Numbered from the stretch's first letter, positions 59,001-62,245 are shown. The stretch: 64,000 bases of DNA from Doryteuthis pealeii (GCA_023376005.1 CM042141.1:94091145-94155144), one strand, 5' to 3'. The notes: generated by a model not told the origin, from the letters alone. Program-made: numbers and translations.

Positions 59001-61236
59001 TCTAGGCAGGATAATCAAACTCAATCAGTGAGGCAAAAACATGTAGACAGTTTTAACCTACGCAAAGTGTATGTTTATTAACAGGGACTTCTAATTGCCC
59101 TCTACAACTATATCAATAACAATGTAACTAAGGGCAGATAATTGACTTTTATACAAAAAGAAATTCGGGGTAGATAATTCTGGCCCCTATAATTTACTAC
59201 TATCAGTAAATTTTAGTCTACTAACTATTTATCAAGTACTGACTAGAGTGATAATTTCAACAAAATATTCCTATATAATTAAATGTTTGATAAAAATGTA
59301 TAAACTCCCCCCAAAAAACCTGAACTTTTTGAAAAAATGTTATCAAGAAGAAAAAAAAAAAAAGAAGAAATAGACGGATTTTGCAAAATTGCAAAATCCG
59401 TCTATTTCTTTTTTTTTTTTTTAAATCTTTGGTTGACCATCACTGTGATTATGTCTATGTATACAGTTGCCAGCAAACCTGAATGTGGCTAGCAAGTCTA
59501 AATTCTCGAGACCTAAATATTGGGGTCATTGGAGGTATAGATGATGAACTTTTTGGCATTCTCTAATACTGGTGACCCATTCTCTTTTTACTTTTTTCAA
59601 AAGATGTACAGGTCATGTAAGTTATACTGCACCATTCAACACAACATGAGACTCTGGCTCATTTACAGGGACGCCACTAATGTTTTAAGTTGTTCTTGAT
59701 GCACTTCTTAAAATGTTCATTGGGATGTACACATGCACATCTACATACACACATACCACTTTTTATAGTTGGGCGTTCCATCGTGGTGTAATGGTTAGCA
59801 AGCTAATCTCACAGATCCATCATAATGAAAAGTAAGTTTGATCTTTGTTGGATGCCCCATACTTGCAGCTTATGGTCAAGTCATGCTGAAATCACCAGTT
59901 TCCACTAGATCACTGAAGTTAAGCAACAATGAGCCTGTTCAATACTTAGATGGGTGACCATTTAAGCAACTGCAGGTACTATAAGAAACCGAATATCAAA
60001 ATGACTTGATTTGGCATTAAATGACCTGAAAAGGGTTGATATGCCATAAAACAAAACAACCAACCAAACAACCCATACTTGTGACCTTGTGTCACATCCT
60101 ACTCATGACAGACAGGTTGGTTAAATACCTACCTCTTTTTGTAGTTCTCTTTCTTGTACAACCAATAAGTCATCTTTCATGGCTTTGAGTTGTTTTTCAA
60201 GAGCAGAGATGACATTTCCTGCAGGAATACTGCTTCGACTTCCACTTCCATGACCGCTACTTGTGTCTACATCTGGTGTGTTTGTTGGCTCAGAAGCCTC
60301 TGCATGACGTTTACCAAGATGTTTTTGGAGGTAGGAGTGATGAAGAAAAGCTTTGGGGCAGTAGTTACACTGAAGGTAGAAAAAAATATATATATATAAA
60401 AGCATATAATAAAATAGAAATGTTTAGTATATTTTACAAGTGAGAGTCAAAAATTATCGCCACTTTCATCATAACATATCTTCATAATTGTCTGTGTTCT
60501 GTGCTCATAGTTGGCACTGTTGTGGTCACATGATCAAAGTTTGAGCCTGATCATGCCTTTTTGCTTGCTGTCTTTACAGTGTAAACATGGCTGCTCCACT
60601 AGCAGTATGCACCAAGCAAGTGACCCGATTTCTACAGTCGGAAAAAATGTCAGGGGATGAAATTCATTGGAGGCTTTTAGCACAATAGACGGACAATGCA
60701 GAAGTGCGTATGAGTGGATATAGAAGTTTAAAAGTTGCTGGACAAGCATGAAACACGAACAGGGAACAGGACGCCCATCAACCTCCACCACTAATAAGAA
60801 GATTCAGCTAGCTCAAGAGATGGTAATGGCAAACTGGCGAGTTATCATTGATGAGGTAGCTTGTTCTCTAAAGATTGGTCATGGTTCTGCCTATCAAATC
60901 ACCCAAGATGAGCTCGGCTTCCATAAAACAAGATTGCGGATAATTTTTGAATCTCCCTCGTAGAATATGGTTATTATAAATCCAAGCATTCTACTTGGTG
61001 AGCATTTTATTTCTTAAATTTTAATCAAGTTGAAAAGTTGGTCTAATTGTTTGTTTCAAGTGACGACTGAATGCAATCGCTATAATCAATTTATTTACCT
61101 TGTGATAGTTACCAGGAATGCCATGAATCAGTTGCTGTTGGGCCATCAGCAATTTCTTCCTTTTGTGACTTTCTTTGGCTACTTTTGACATCTCTTTCTG
61201 TAGTTTGTCACATTGGGCTTTAGTATCTTCAACATT
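10366..61236 (-). CDS. DZIP1: DZIP1/DZIP1L-family zinc-finger protein, whole-gene entry (5' end outside window)
   Basis: Eighteen exons, listed separately, join in one frame from 61,236 down to a TGA at 10,366-10,368. With the GT donor for exon 4 they make 787 codons including the stop, and 800 with the GC donor. DZIP1 proteins act at the basal body and ciliary transition zone in cilium assembly and Hedgehog signalling; this is family knowledge. What is seen: a C2H2 finger preceded by basic coiled-coil sequence ending GNYHK, the arrangement in DZIP1 and DZIP1L; then Lys/Glu-rich helices, an Asp/Glu tract, a basic Ser/Pro region, polyglutamine and an acidic Ser-rich tail. The conserved N-terminal domain before the finger is missing, so upstream exons should lie beyond 61.3 kb, probably outside the window. 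The apparent 18.6-kb intron between exons 13 and 14 is inflated by duplicated sequence. The family call is strong; DZIP1 versus DZIP1L cannot be settled, since invertebrates may have one ancestral gene. Confidence 0.88.
10595..11107. repeat. SINE-derived patches in the intron between exons 17 and 18
   Basis: 'catgtcaacccttgttgggttattttatg' (10,603-10,632) is the common SINE tail. 10,735-10,960 recurs at 39.27-39.46 kb, and 10,975-11,107 recurs at 54.96-55.10 kb. The copy A/C boundary of the large duplication falls at the end of this patch. Confidence 0.6.
11243..11337 (-). CDS. DZIP1: DZIP1 exon 17
   Basis: The exon is 95 bases, with acceptor tttttgttgtag and donor AAAG/gtaatc. One base completes Arg. 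It encodes FSSTPATKGGHVETDASSNT and YSTGVWGSSSK, a Ser/Thr/Gly-rich, probably disordered stretch. A degraded copy lies near 27.77-27.87 kb. Confidence 0.8.
11338..12023. other. Intron sequence, nothing recognised
   Basis: AT-rich. A short (TAA)n run sits at 11,991-12,014. Confidence 0.6.
12024..12737 (-). mobile_element. Putative solo LTR
   Basis: On the minus strand the segment starts TGTTATAACCC and ends CCTAACA, so it has TG...CA borders, and is about 714 bases long. It is flanked by near-identical 5-base repeats (TATTT and TACTT). It is less AT-rich than its surroundings. No primer-binding site or internal region is seen. Copy C has the equivalent at 28,542-29,277. Confidence 0.5.
12738..14085. 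other. Intron with a promoter-like patch
   Basis: No exon. At 13,655-13,700 the plus strand has CCAAT followed 30 bases on by TATAAAAG, then a less AT-rich segment to about 13,830. This could be part of an old LTR. The left end of copy B corresponds to 13,530. Confidence 0.35.
14086..14295 (-). repeat. SINE, family III
   Basis: It shares 'gaattcagagttttccttctcctagac' and 'cccaagggtattagcgct' with 51.64-51.99 kb and, reversed, 39.69-39.85 kb. Copies B and C carry it at about 22,225-22,430 and 30,580-30,765. Confidence 0.68.
14392..14465 (-). CDS. DZIP1: DZIP1 exon 16, intact copy
   Basis: The exon is 74 bases, entering in phase 0 and leaving two bases (CCC AG/gtaaga), with acceptor ttgtttttag. 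It encodes ADDSDFSKVSSLEDDFLDNK and PQIP, an acidic serine-rich segment. The copies at 22,562 and 30,869 are frameshifted. Confidence 0.82.
14466..15720. other. AT-rich intron sequence with a short tandem repeat
   Basis: A unit containing 'gaattcaacgcatctcacaag' occurs twice at 15,008-15,058. Otherwise AT-rich, with no exon or element recognised. Confidence 0.55.
15722..15750. repeat. (TA)n microsatellite
   Basis: About 29 bases of TA, 35 bases left of the inverted arm of the deleted PLE. Confidence 0.92.
15785..16839 (+). mobile_element. Internally deleted Penelope-like element: GIY-YIG nuclease between inverted arms
   Basis: The left arm (15,785-15,939) is the reverse complement of the right arm (16,676-16,839), except for scattered changes and a 10-base insertion in the right arm. 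Between them one plus-strand frame runs from about 15,970 to 16,410 and contains GIYTIPCNKCYIGETQ, RSLDKHVYEHKR and ASLLKPIHNKN. These are the GIY, the YIG, and the following Arg and Glu-His positions of PLE nucleases. No reverse transcriptase remains, so it cannot move by itself. Copies lie at 24,052-25,174 and 32,201-33,193 in the duplicated block. Confidence 0.85.
16840..16890. repeat. (TA)n microsatellite
   Basis: About 51 bases of TA between the PLE's right arm and exon 15. Confidence 0.95.
16921..16983 (-). CDS. DZIP1: DZIP1 exon 15, intact copy
   Basis: The exon has 21 codons in phase 0 (NRPSVHFTGAVDLLNKNETP, then K), with acceptor aatatattttcag and donor AAG/gtgaat. Its donor lies about 30 bases from a (TA)n run and about 80 bases from the edge of a PLE insertion. 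Copies B and C have the same exon with indels. Confidence 0.78.
17378..17705. repeat. MITE family M1 fragment with 37-bp tandem duplication
   Basis: It starts TACAGTGATACTTTAACTTA, the M1 end, with 'gctgtcactcggtcg' inside. At 17,622-17,705 'aagtttttattacataattaaaaattaag' occurs twice in tandem. Confidence 0.62.
17764..17890 (-). CDS. DZIP1: DZIP1 exon 14, intact copy (in copy A)
   Basis: The exon is 127 bases, with acceptor tttactatttag and donor ACG/gttagt. One base completes the Asp codon started in exon 13, giving DDDSDEWENFNGIRTAP, and the exon ends NIIEDKLT. The acidic SDEW pattern recurs at the C-terminus (SEWDSD). Copy B (26,149-26,278) and copy C (34,090-34,212) carry indels. Confidence 0.84.
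17970..18205 (+). repeat. tRNA-derived SINE, family II (best copy)
   Basis: Head GTGTAATGGCTAACATGC with a box B-like GTTCAAACTCC 40 bases later, then the shared tail 'ttaaataacccatgaaggttgatatgcc'. Copies B and C: about 26,368-26,610 and 34,298-34,515. Confidence 0.78.
18290..18748. repeat. Unidentified interspersed repeat plus SINE-like segment
   Basis: 18,590-18,740 matches 2,893-3,045 ('gtagattgttctcattc', 'attgaacctgcaac'), and its complement has a tRNA-like box B (GGTTCAAT). 18,290-18,590 is open on the minus strand in copy C (34,631-34,930), but I do not recognise the product. Confidence 0.5.
18749..19081. mobile_element. hAT-superfamily MITE
   Basis: Ends are CAGCGATCCCCAACC and GGTTGGGGACCACTG. 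They are flanked by 8-base near-identical target duplications CGTTACAC and CATTACAC, which is diagnostic for hAT. It is 333 bases with no transposase. Copies B and C: 27,189-27,537 and 35,054-35,375. Confidence 0.85.
19090..20220. other. Intron sequence, nothing identified
   Basis: No exon-like reading. Copy A quality falls at about 20.0-20.2 kb relative to copy C. Confidence 0.5.
20222..20600 (-). pseudogene. Broken duplicate of DZIP1 exon 13 (copy A)
   Basis: Same splice sites as the intact exon at 36,509-36,886 and nearly the same length (379 versus 378). It contains compensating one-base gains and losses that destroy the frame, for example an added T at GATTTTAAC and bases lost in GAGGATTG. 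The changes are indels, not substitutions, so sequencing error is more likely than true decay. Confidence 0.8.
20784..20895 (+). repeat. 5S rRNA-like segment (SINE part)
   Basis: GCTTACAGTCAAGTCATGTTG, then 'agatcactgaagttaagcag' and 'cttagatgaagtgacc', follow the internal-promoter region of eukaryotic 5S rRNA. It recurs at 37,070-37,175 (copy C) and, independently, at 59,868-59,960. It is too divergent to be a functional 5S gene. Confidence 0.72.
20904..21131. mobile_element. piggyBac-type MITE (TTAA target)
   Basis: Ends CCCTTTATCT and AGATAAAGGG, flanked on both sides by TTAA. It is 228 bases with no ORF and sits directly after the 5S-like segment. Copy C: 37,185-37,402. Confidence 0.75.
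21136..21520. repeat. MITE family M1, reverse orientation
   Basis: The body ('ttggaaaccttaaatatttttagtgaac') and end ('ttggggtacttgtaagttaaagta') match 57.69-58.13 kb. The duplicate is at about 37,407-37,770. Confidence 0.65.
21549..21584. repeat. (TC)n microsatellite
   Basis: About 17 TC units; the copy C equivalent is at 37,811-37,847. Confidence 0.92.
22562..22637 (-). pseudogene. Broken duplicate of DZIP1 exon 16 (copy B)
   Basis: 76 bases versus 74. It has a lost G and T near the donor side and extra T bases (TTTTATTTTATCC). Confidence 0.78.
24052..25174 (+). mobile_element. Duplicate of the deleted PLE (copy B)
   Basis: Same inverted arms and GIY-YIG region as 15,785-16,839, but with many one-base insertions that split the nuclease frame. 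Confidence 0.8.
25258..25323 (-). pseudogene. Broken duplicate of DZIP1 exon 15 (copy B)
   Basis: 66 bases versus 63, with splice sites kept and extra bases in short runs. Confidence 0.75.
26149..26278 (-). pseudogene. Broken duplicate of DZIP1 exon 14 (copy B)
   Basis: 130 bases versus 127, with multiple one-base gains and losses; the frame is lost. Confidence 0.78.
27189..27537. mobile_element. Duplicate of the hAT MITE (copy B)
   Basis: The left terminus CAGCGATCCCCAACC is intact; the right end is damaged (GGGACCCACG). Confidence 0.78.
27772..27866 (-). pseudogene. Broken duplicate of DZIP1 exon 17 (copy C)
   Basis: Matches 11,243-11,337 with deletions. The acceptor CTACAAC has become TCAAC and the donor region GATTACC has become CTTATT. 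Ends are approximate. Confidence 0.7.
28542..29277 (-). mobile_element. Duplicate of the putative solo LTR (copy C)
   Basis: The terminal TGTTAGGGG and GGTTATAACA are kept, with scattered indels inside. Confidence 0.55.
30869..30934 (-). pseudogene. Broken duplicate of DZIP1 exon 16 (copy C)
   Basis: 66 bases versus 74, with eight bases lost in scattered single deletions. Confidence 0.75.
32201..33193 (+). mobile_element. Duplicate of the deleted PLE (copy C)
   Basis: Arms and nuclease region recognisable, with many deletions. Confidence 0.78.
33271..33334 (-). pseudogene. Broken duplicate of DZIP1 exon 15 (copy C)
   Basis: 64 bases versus 63, with an added A in a run, a lost C, and 'tctc' read as 'catc'. 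Confidence 0.72.
34090..34212 (-). pseudogene. Broken duplicate of DZIP1 exon 14 (copy C)
   Basis: It differs from copy A by exactly four one-base deletions, each in a run of identical bases (AA, GG, CC, CCC), with no substitution in 123 bases. That is a typical long-read error pattern. Confidence 0.82.
35054..35375. mobile_element. Duplicate of the hAT MITE (copy C)
   Basis: Both ends recognisable with small deletions; 322 bases. Confidence 0.78.
36509..36886 (-). CDS. DZIP1: DZIP1 exon 13, intact copy (in copy C): acidic patch and polyglutamine
   Basis: The exon is 378 bases; it takes one base to complete a codon and leaves two (GATGA/gtaagt). It encodes SLTHSPSKQWSRELWKQ, an acidic stretch with SDTWSEDDEDDDF, a Pro-rich segment (ARPPPIKQ), a nine-residue Gln run around 36,594-36,620, and AKIVDLYDD. 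A TAA directly after GAG looks like a stop but lies inside the perfect donor gtaagt. Exon 14 in copy A picks up the frame exactly. The equivalent exon in copy A (20.2 kb) is frameshifted. Confidence 0.83.
37070..37175 (+). repeat. 5S rRNA-like segment (copy C)
   Basis: Same segment as 20,784. Here it keeps 'cttagatgagtgacc' without the extra A seen in copy A. Confidence 0.72.
37185..37402. mobile_element. Duplicate of the piggyBac-type MITE (copy C)
   Basis: TTAA at 37,181-37,184 and 37,403-37,406; same terminal repeats. Confidence 0.75.
37911..38902. other. Intron sequence, nothing identified
   Basis: A roughly 40-base piece ('ctgtgcataattgatagta.cccccatcaat') occurs twice, near 38,538 and 38,640. 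No exon. Confidence 0.5.
38903..39128 (-). CDS. DZIP1: DZIP1 exon 12: basic Ser/Pro/Lys-rich region
   Basis: The exon is 226 bases, bounded by tttttaaacag and CAGAG/gtaagt, a perfect donor. Two bases complete a Val codon. The sequence EKMQAKMAAVKAVQKQQPK leads into a low-complexity basic region with repeated SPSKSK and SPITSKRQSS-like pieces, ending LPPKPQR. It is likely disordered and could be a phosphorylation target; that is inference. Confidence 0.83.
39230..40190. repeat. SINE cluster in intron 11
   Basis: 39,243-39,275 and 39,838-39,870 carry the common tail ('tgtcaacccttgttgggttattttatgcc'). 39,690-39,850 is a plus-strand SINE with head GTGTAGTGGTTAGATTC and box B GTTCAAATCC. 39,270-39,600 and 39,970-40,190 repeat sequence seen at 10.74-10.96 kb. 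Confidence 0.65.
40200..41490. other. Intron sequence, nothing identified
   Basis: Short open frames with no recognisable product; no splice-compatible exon found. Confidence 0.5.
41491..41575 (-). CDS. DZIP1: DZIP1 exon 11
   Basis: The exon is 85 bases, entering in phase 0 and leaving one base into a codon. The acceptor is tctcctttcag and the donor ACTG/gtaaaa. It encodes RFPNFEKERQYLNQLAETTA and KKKLASET, a charged helix. Confidence 0.8.
41690..41965. repeat. Imperfect tandem repeat rich in TAGCCTA
   Basis: After 'acagtaatacctcaatctac' (an M1-like end), a unit with 'tagcctag..ttttttatg.tagcctacataa' and 'ggtaaattat' occurs about 2.5 times at 41,795-41,960. Confidence 0.65.
42395..42460 (-). 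repeat. SINE tail fragment
   Basis: 'ggtttctttgtttaatgacatatcaacc' as in the 7.9-kb copy; no tRNA head. Confidence 0.6.
42686..43045. repeat. (TA)n tracts flanking a PLE-terminus-like segment
   Basis: TA runs at 42,686-42,744, 42,977-42,994 and 43,011-43,043. Between them 'aaggatcttcagggtt' fits the 'cttcag' motif of the PLE-type termini elsewhere in the window. Confidence 0.55.
43349..43428. mobile_element. 80-bp mariner-type fold-back MITE
   Basis: TACAGCGTTCCCAAAAGTCT at the left, and the complement of 'acagattttatggtcaccctgta' at the right. The arms span almost the whole element, with TA at both edges. Confidence 0.7.
43581..43778. mobile_element. hAT-type MITE
   Basis: CAGTGGTTATCAACC ... 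GGTTGAGAACCACTG, 198 bases, with 8-base flanks GTGTAGAT and CTATAGAT (6 of 8 equal). Confidence 0.75.
43920..43997 (-). CDS. DZIP1: DZIP1 exon 10
   Basis: The exon has 26 codons in phase 0, with acceptor attatttag and donor AAG/gtaaag. It encodes GTKQISKKTLSDKLSIMKKE and RLSKSK, a basic helical segment that continues from IGLPQ in exon 9. A hAT MITE lies just downstream at 43.58-43.78 kb. Confidence 0.8.
44000..45750. other. Intron sequence, unidentified, probably repeat-derived
   Basis: 44.3-45.6 kb is less AT-rich than its surroundings and has GAAGAA-rich stretches, as does 53.6-54.0 kb. It may be an old retroelement. No motif settles it. Confidence 0.35.
45760..46185. repeat. PLE-terminus-like segment ending in (TA)n
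   Basis: 'gcgtcagaaggacgaaatatttctcc' resembles the 'gacgaagctt...gcaaaatatcc' core of the deleted PLE. A (TA)n run follows at 46,146-46,185. Confidence 0.45.
46634..46958. mobile_element. Inverted-repeat element, PLE-terminus type
   Basis: Arms of about 117 bases (46,634-46,750 and 46,837-46,958) with 'tagtattatttggattatt' at the outer edge and 'cttcaggtatttcttgtc' inside. Same family as 2.77 and 52.4 kb. No ORF. Confidence 0.72.
46985..47425. mobile_element. Second inverted-repeat element with TATA-like motif in both arms
   Basis: 'tggttactgacagtt', 'gatcttcaga' and 'gttatatac' near 47,000-47,095 recur inverted at 47,315-47,400. A further fragment lies at 63,290-63,355. Confidence 0.68.
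47494..48081. other. (TA)n and very AT-rich intron sequence
   Basis: TA run at 47,494-47,524, then T-rich DNA. No gene. Confidence 0.6.
48082..48213. repeat. 41-bp imperfect palindrome with (TA)n centre
   Basis: 48,082-48,122 and 48,173-48,213 are near-exact reverse complements (aggatgtg...cagaca). The spacer holds a (TA)n run. Confidence 0.78.
48520..48646 (-). CDS. DZIP1: DZIP1 exon 9: conserved helix
   Basis: The exon is 127 bases; one base completes a codon, then 42 codons follow. The acceptor is ttctttatag and the donor CAG/gtttgt. It encodes SLTERMQQVYQQVTHNTKIK and onward, ending LLSEKLEKIGLPQ. The LxxKLxxIG pattern resembles the region after the coiled coils in vertebrate DZIP1, recalled from family knowledge without alignment. 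Confidence 0.8.
49054..49090 (-). CDS. DZIP1: DZIP1 exon 8: 37-base microexon with likely GC donor
   Basis: After acceptor ttgtttttcag the exon completes a split Val codon and encodes EHTMETTMSTT. Exon 9 needs two bases carried over. This fits only a donor at TGG/gcaagt, a strong GC-type donor. The nearby GT (CAA/gtaatt) gives the wrong phase for the good exon-9 acceptor. Skipping the exon puts a stop at the start of exon 9, so some form of it is required. Confidence 0.66.
49425..49655 (-). repeat. tRNA-derived SINE, family I
   Basis: Body 'gtctgtatcagctggatagtaag'; head complement 'cttactgagctaaaccaac' near 49,645; box B complement 'ggtatcaaaccc'. Confidence 0.72.
50110..50690. repeat. Unidentified repeat-like, less AT-rich segment
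   Basis: It stands out in base composition and has a 64-codon plus-strand frame (50,355-50,549) with no recognised product. Confidence 0.35.
50855..51005 (-). repeat. tRNA-derived SINE head
   Basis: The minus strand reads CATCATGGTGTAATGCTTAGC, with 'gatccattactactgaaaagcaagttt' after it, matching the head of the composite SINE at 59.77 kb. Confidence 0.65.
51165..51460 (+). mobile_element. Ty3/Gypsy integrase C-terminal relic
   Basis: KIRYPDGQESTVFA matches the RYPDGRESTVS motif near the C-terminus of Ty3/Gypsy integrases in many animals. A shifted frame follows. No catalytic core is present. Confidence 0.52.
51475..51530. repeat. 22-bp tandem duplication
   Basis: 'agcaatagactcacccacata' occurs twice. 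Confidence 0.85.
51640..51990. repeat. Two SINEs (family III) head to head
   Basis: 51,640-51,775 is minus ('gaattcagagtttt', 'cccagtctgccctac'); 51,776-51,990 is plus ('gttcaaatcttagaggaggctgtttgc'). Confidence 0.68.
52440..52735. mobile_element. Inverted-repeat element, PLE-terminus type
   Basis: Left arm 'tcttcaggtgtttcttgtcaaaa'; right arm 'tttgacaagaaacacctgaaaaagg'. The interior has a 17-base direct duplication ('ctcccaattacaacacga'). Confidence 0.68.
52809..53007 (-). CDS. DZIP1: DZIP1 exon 7: Asp/Glu tract
   Basis: The exon is 199 bases, entering in phase 0 and leaving one base into a codon (TCA G/gtaaca). It contains a run of seven Asp encoded by (GAT)n and then a run of seven Glu, followed by a charged helix (SEKQDKERKKDEVKE). 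The GAT run is a trinucleotide repeat and may vary in length. The serine-rich reading frame on the opposite strand is a shadow. Confidence 0.8.
53010..54086. other. Intron sequence, unidentified
   Basis: No exon. 53.6-54.0 kb has the GAAGAA-rich composition also seen at 45.5 kb. Confidence 0.4.
54087..54200 (-). CDS. DZIP1: DZIP1 exon 6: basic linker
   Basis: The exon has 38 codons in phase 0, with acceptor atctctaacag and donor AAA/gtaagt. It starts LQQKQKEESAVIPSTVIAKS and then becomes basic (VKRKLNYSQKPIKMNEPK). No domain is recognisable. The call rests on good splice sites and matching phase on both sides. Confidence 0.78.
54434..54595. mobile_element. Fold-back MITE
   Basis: 'taacccaaagctgaacattttta' at the left is inverted at the right ('ttaaaatgttcagctttgggtta'). 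Arms of about 70 bases, with 'ttccccaatgatacctgca' in the inner part. Confidence 0.75.
54955..55100. repeat. SINE-like patch
   Basis: Matches 10.97-11.11 kb ('acatagggattttaatgggg', 'gatgctgggt.gctgcttct'). Confidence 0.65.
55196..55303 (-). CDS. DZIP1: DZIP1 exon 5: coiled coil
   Basis: The exon has 36 codons in phase 0, with acceptor ttttttatag and donor TTG/gtatga. It encodes a strongly amphipathic helix rich in Glu, Lys and Gln (VQSLEENFNKQFKKQEKKW and onward). It lies between a SINE (54.96-55.10 kb) and an inverted-repeat cluster (55.67-56.06 kb). Confidence 0.82.
55625..56085. repeat. Direct repeats of a PLE-terminus-like unit around a tRNA-like SINE head
   Basis: 'agcctgctaagtctagccacactgaggagatgtgata' starts at 55,680 and again at 55,988. 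Between them a tRNA-like head (TGGCTCAGCAGTTAGGAATTC) and box B (GGTTTCAATCC) lie at 55,929-55,985. (TA)n runs bound both sides. Confidence 0.62.
56435..56525 (-). repeat. SINE family II head
   Basis: The complement of 'cagcacattagccactatgcc' is a tRNA-like box A region; a box B-like GTTCAAAC follows on the minus strand (as 'gtttgaac'). Confidence 0.65.
56625..56731 (-). CDS. DZIP1: DZIP1 exon 4: acidic linker (donor uncertain)
   Basis: The acceptor is ttcttttag. The exon encodes KQSNLGSICDDDDENNEP followed by a Lys/Val-rich stretch. Two donors keep the frame with exon 5. One is GT (AAA/gtaaaa), giving the boundary shown here. The other is GC (AAG/gcaaat), 39 bases further on at 56,586, which would add 13 codons ending TEPLLEKK. 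Both match the consensus only moderately, so about one third of the probability stays with the GC option. Confidence 0.7.
57686..58127. mobile_element. MITE family M1, longest copy
   Basis: It begins 'cactggtatattgatttacaag' and ends 'cttgtaagttggggtactc...gtagcactgta' in inverted relation. It is 442 bases with no ORF, possibly Tc1/mariner-related. Confidence 0.65.
58218..58302 (-). CDS. DZIP1: DZIP1 exon 3: coiled coil
   Basis: The exon is 85 bases, entering in phase 0 and leaving one base into a codon. The acceptor is cctaacag and the donor CTAA/gtatgt. It encodes a charged helix, AEIKNLTKLFEERDNQYEAD followed by LVDLRRKL, continuing the coiled coil of exon 2. Confidence 0.82.
58350..58568. 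mobile_element. MITE with 42-bp inverted ends
   Basis: 58,350-58,391 is nearly the reverse complement of 58,527-58,568. The interior has the palindrome 'aggtggaggtccacct'. Confidence 0.75.
58570..59366. other. Intron sequence, nothing identified
   Basis: AT-rich, with no exon in phase with its neighbours. Confidence 0.55.
59367..59408. repeat. Perfect 20-bp palindrome between A- and T-runs
   Basis: GAAATAGACGGATTTTGCAA, two bases, then its exact complement, flanked by an A-rich run on the left and a T-run on the right that extend the stem. Confidence 0.85.
59770..60055 (+). repeat. Composite SINE: tRNA-like head, 5S-like body, shared tail
   Basis: 59,778-59,860 is a tRNA-like head (GTGGTGTAATGGTTAGCAAG, 'gtaagtttgatctttg'). 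59,868-59,960 is 5S rRNA-like ('cactgaagttaagcaac', 'cttagatgggtgacc'). 60,012-60,055 is the common SINE tail ('gcattaaatgacctgaaaagggttgatatgcc'). Confidence 0.75.
60133..60369 (-). CDS. DZIP1: DZIP1 exon 2: C2H2 zinc finger and start of second coiled coil
   Basis: The exon has 79 codons in phase 0; the acceptor is taccttcag and the donor GAG/gtaggt. It starts with the finger: CNYC, twelve residues, then H, four residues and H (KHLGKRH), the single finger that defines the family. A Ser/Gly/Thr-rich linker follows (DVDTSSGHGSGSRSS), then the helix LEKQLKAMKDDLLVVQERE. This exon is the strongest evidence for the gene's identity. Confidence 0.92.
60444..60960 (+). pseudogene. Mariner-type transposase relic, N-terminal part only
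   Basis: 'MAAPLAVCTKQVTRFLQSEK' is followed by in-frame stops. A second frame (60,748-60,963) has GRPSTSTTNKKIQLAQEM and IIDEVACSLKIGHGSAYQI, the second helix-turn-helix of mariner transposases. The catalytic domain is absent. It is intronic. Confidence 0.72.
61099..61236 (-). CDS. DZIP1: DZIP1 exon 1 of those seen: coiled coil before the zinc finger
   Basis: The exon has 46 codons in phase 0, bounded by tgtcag at the acceptor and AAG/gtaaat at the donor. It encodes a Lys/Glu-rich helix starting NVEDTKAQCDKLQKE and ending HGIPGNYHK. Family members have the same basic coiled coil followed by YHK or YHT directly before the finger. An ATG lies 27 bases upstream in the same frame, but the good acceptor and the missing N-terminal domain argue that this is an internal exon. 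Confidence 0.87.
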
Positions 61237-61398
61237 CTGACATATCAAAAAATAAGTTAGCAAATAATTATGTTATATCAAGATATCAGAACAGAGACAC
61301 TACAGGATACAAAACAATATAATGTGCATAAAGGATATCCAGTGGATGATCAATTATTGATTTAGACACACTTTATTGTATATCTATCTATCTATCTA

Positions 61399-61435
<37 letters not shown>

Positions 61436-61561
61436 GGTTTATCAAAGTATGAAAGACAAAAATGACATATTCTAGAATAAAAATTTTAACGTTTTTAAAT
61501 TTATTATGACGAACGCCATTACTTATTCAACCTGTCTACATCAAATTTGGAATGATATGAA
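61237..61561. other. Intron sequence with (TCTA)n(TA)n
   Basis: TCTA units at 61,380-61,402 and TA at 61,403-61,430. No exon. Confidence 0.7.
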
Positions 61562-61565
61562 TTAA

Positions 61566-62135
61566 GGGTAATTCCATGTCAAATCATCCAGAAAAAAGTT
61601 AAATTGTCACCCACCCACTTCAAATTTTCTAAAATTTTGTACAGCTGTGTACTATGTTAAAGATAGACAATCCCCAAAGTTTGAGCTTCCAATTCCAAAA
61701 ATTGGTGGAGTTATGTCGATTTTTATCTCTCCAAATTTGAGGGGGTCGTGAAAAATGGCGACTTTTTGTAATCTATTTTTGTCTGTAAAATGAGTTCTAC
61801 AGCTTCCTTATTCCTAAAAATTAGTTTATAAAAGCATTTTTTCCCAAGTAATCCAAAGATGCTGTCAAAAAAGTCTTAAAATCAACCAATTTTAAGTTAT
61901 TGATGATTTTTTCATGGCAAAATCAATATCCCGATGTGGCACTGCATCTATCACAAAAAAATTTTCTATTATTATTTCACATATATTGTACATTATTTGT
62001 ATCAAAAAGATAGTTTTGTTTTCGTTCAGATTTTGGGGATTGTCTAACTTTAATACAATCCACACCTGTACAAAATTTCAGAAAAATTGAAGAGGGTGGG
62101 TGACATGAACTGGATGATTTGACATGGAATTACCC
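61566..62135. mobile_element. TTAA-flanked MITE, 570 bp, with long terminal inverted repeats
   Basis: GGGTAATTCCATGTCAAATC at the left is inverted at the right. Imperfect arms continue for about 115 bases ('gacaatccccaaa' and 'ttggggattgtc'). TTAA lies on both sides. No ORF. The target site fits piggyBac- or Kolobok-type elements. Confidence 0.8.
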
Positions 62136-62194
62136 TTAAGGAGTCTTTAAAATGTAGCTATTGTGTCTTTTAATTTCCCGTTAAGAATATTTTA

Positions 62195-62198
<4 letters not shown>

Positions 62199-62239
<41 letters not shown>
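62199..62239. repeat. (TA)n microsatellite
   Basis: About 41 bases of TA. Confidence 0.95.

Positions 62240-62242
<3 letters not shown>

Positions 62243-62245
<3 letters not shown>

Noticed and set aside
60121..60405. Single-exon gene starting at the ATG before the zinc finger
   Set aside because: The residues before CNYC are intron sequence (poly-pyrimidine and CAG acceptor), and the last residues after QKE read into the donor gtaggt.
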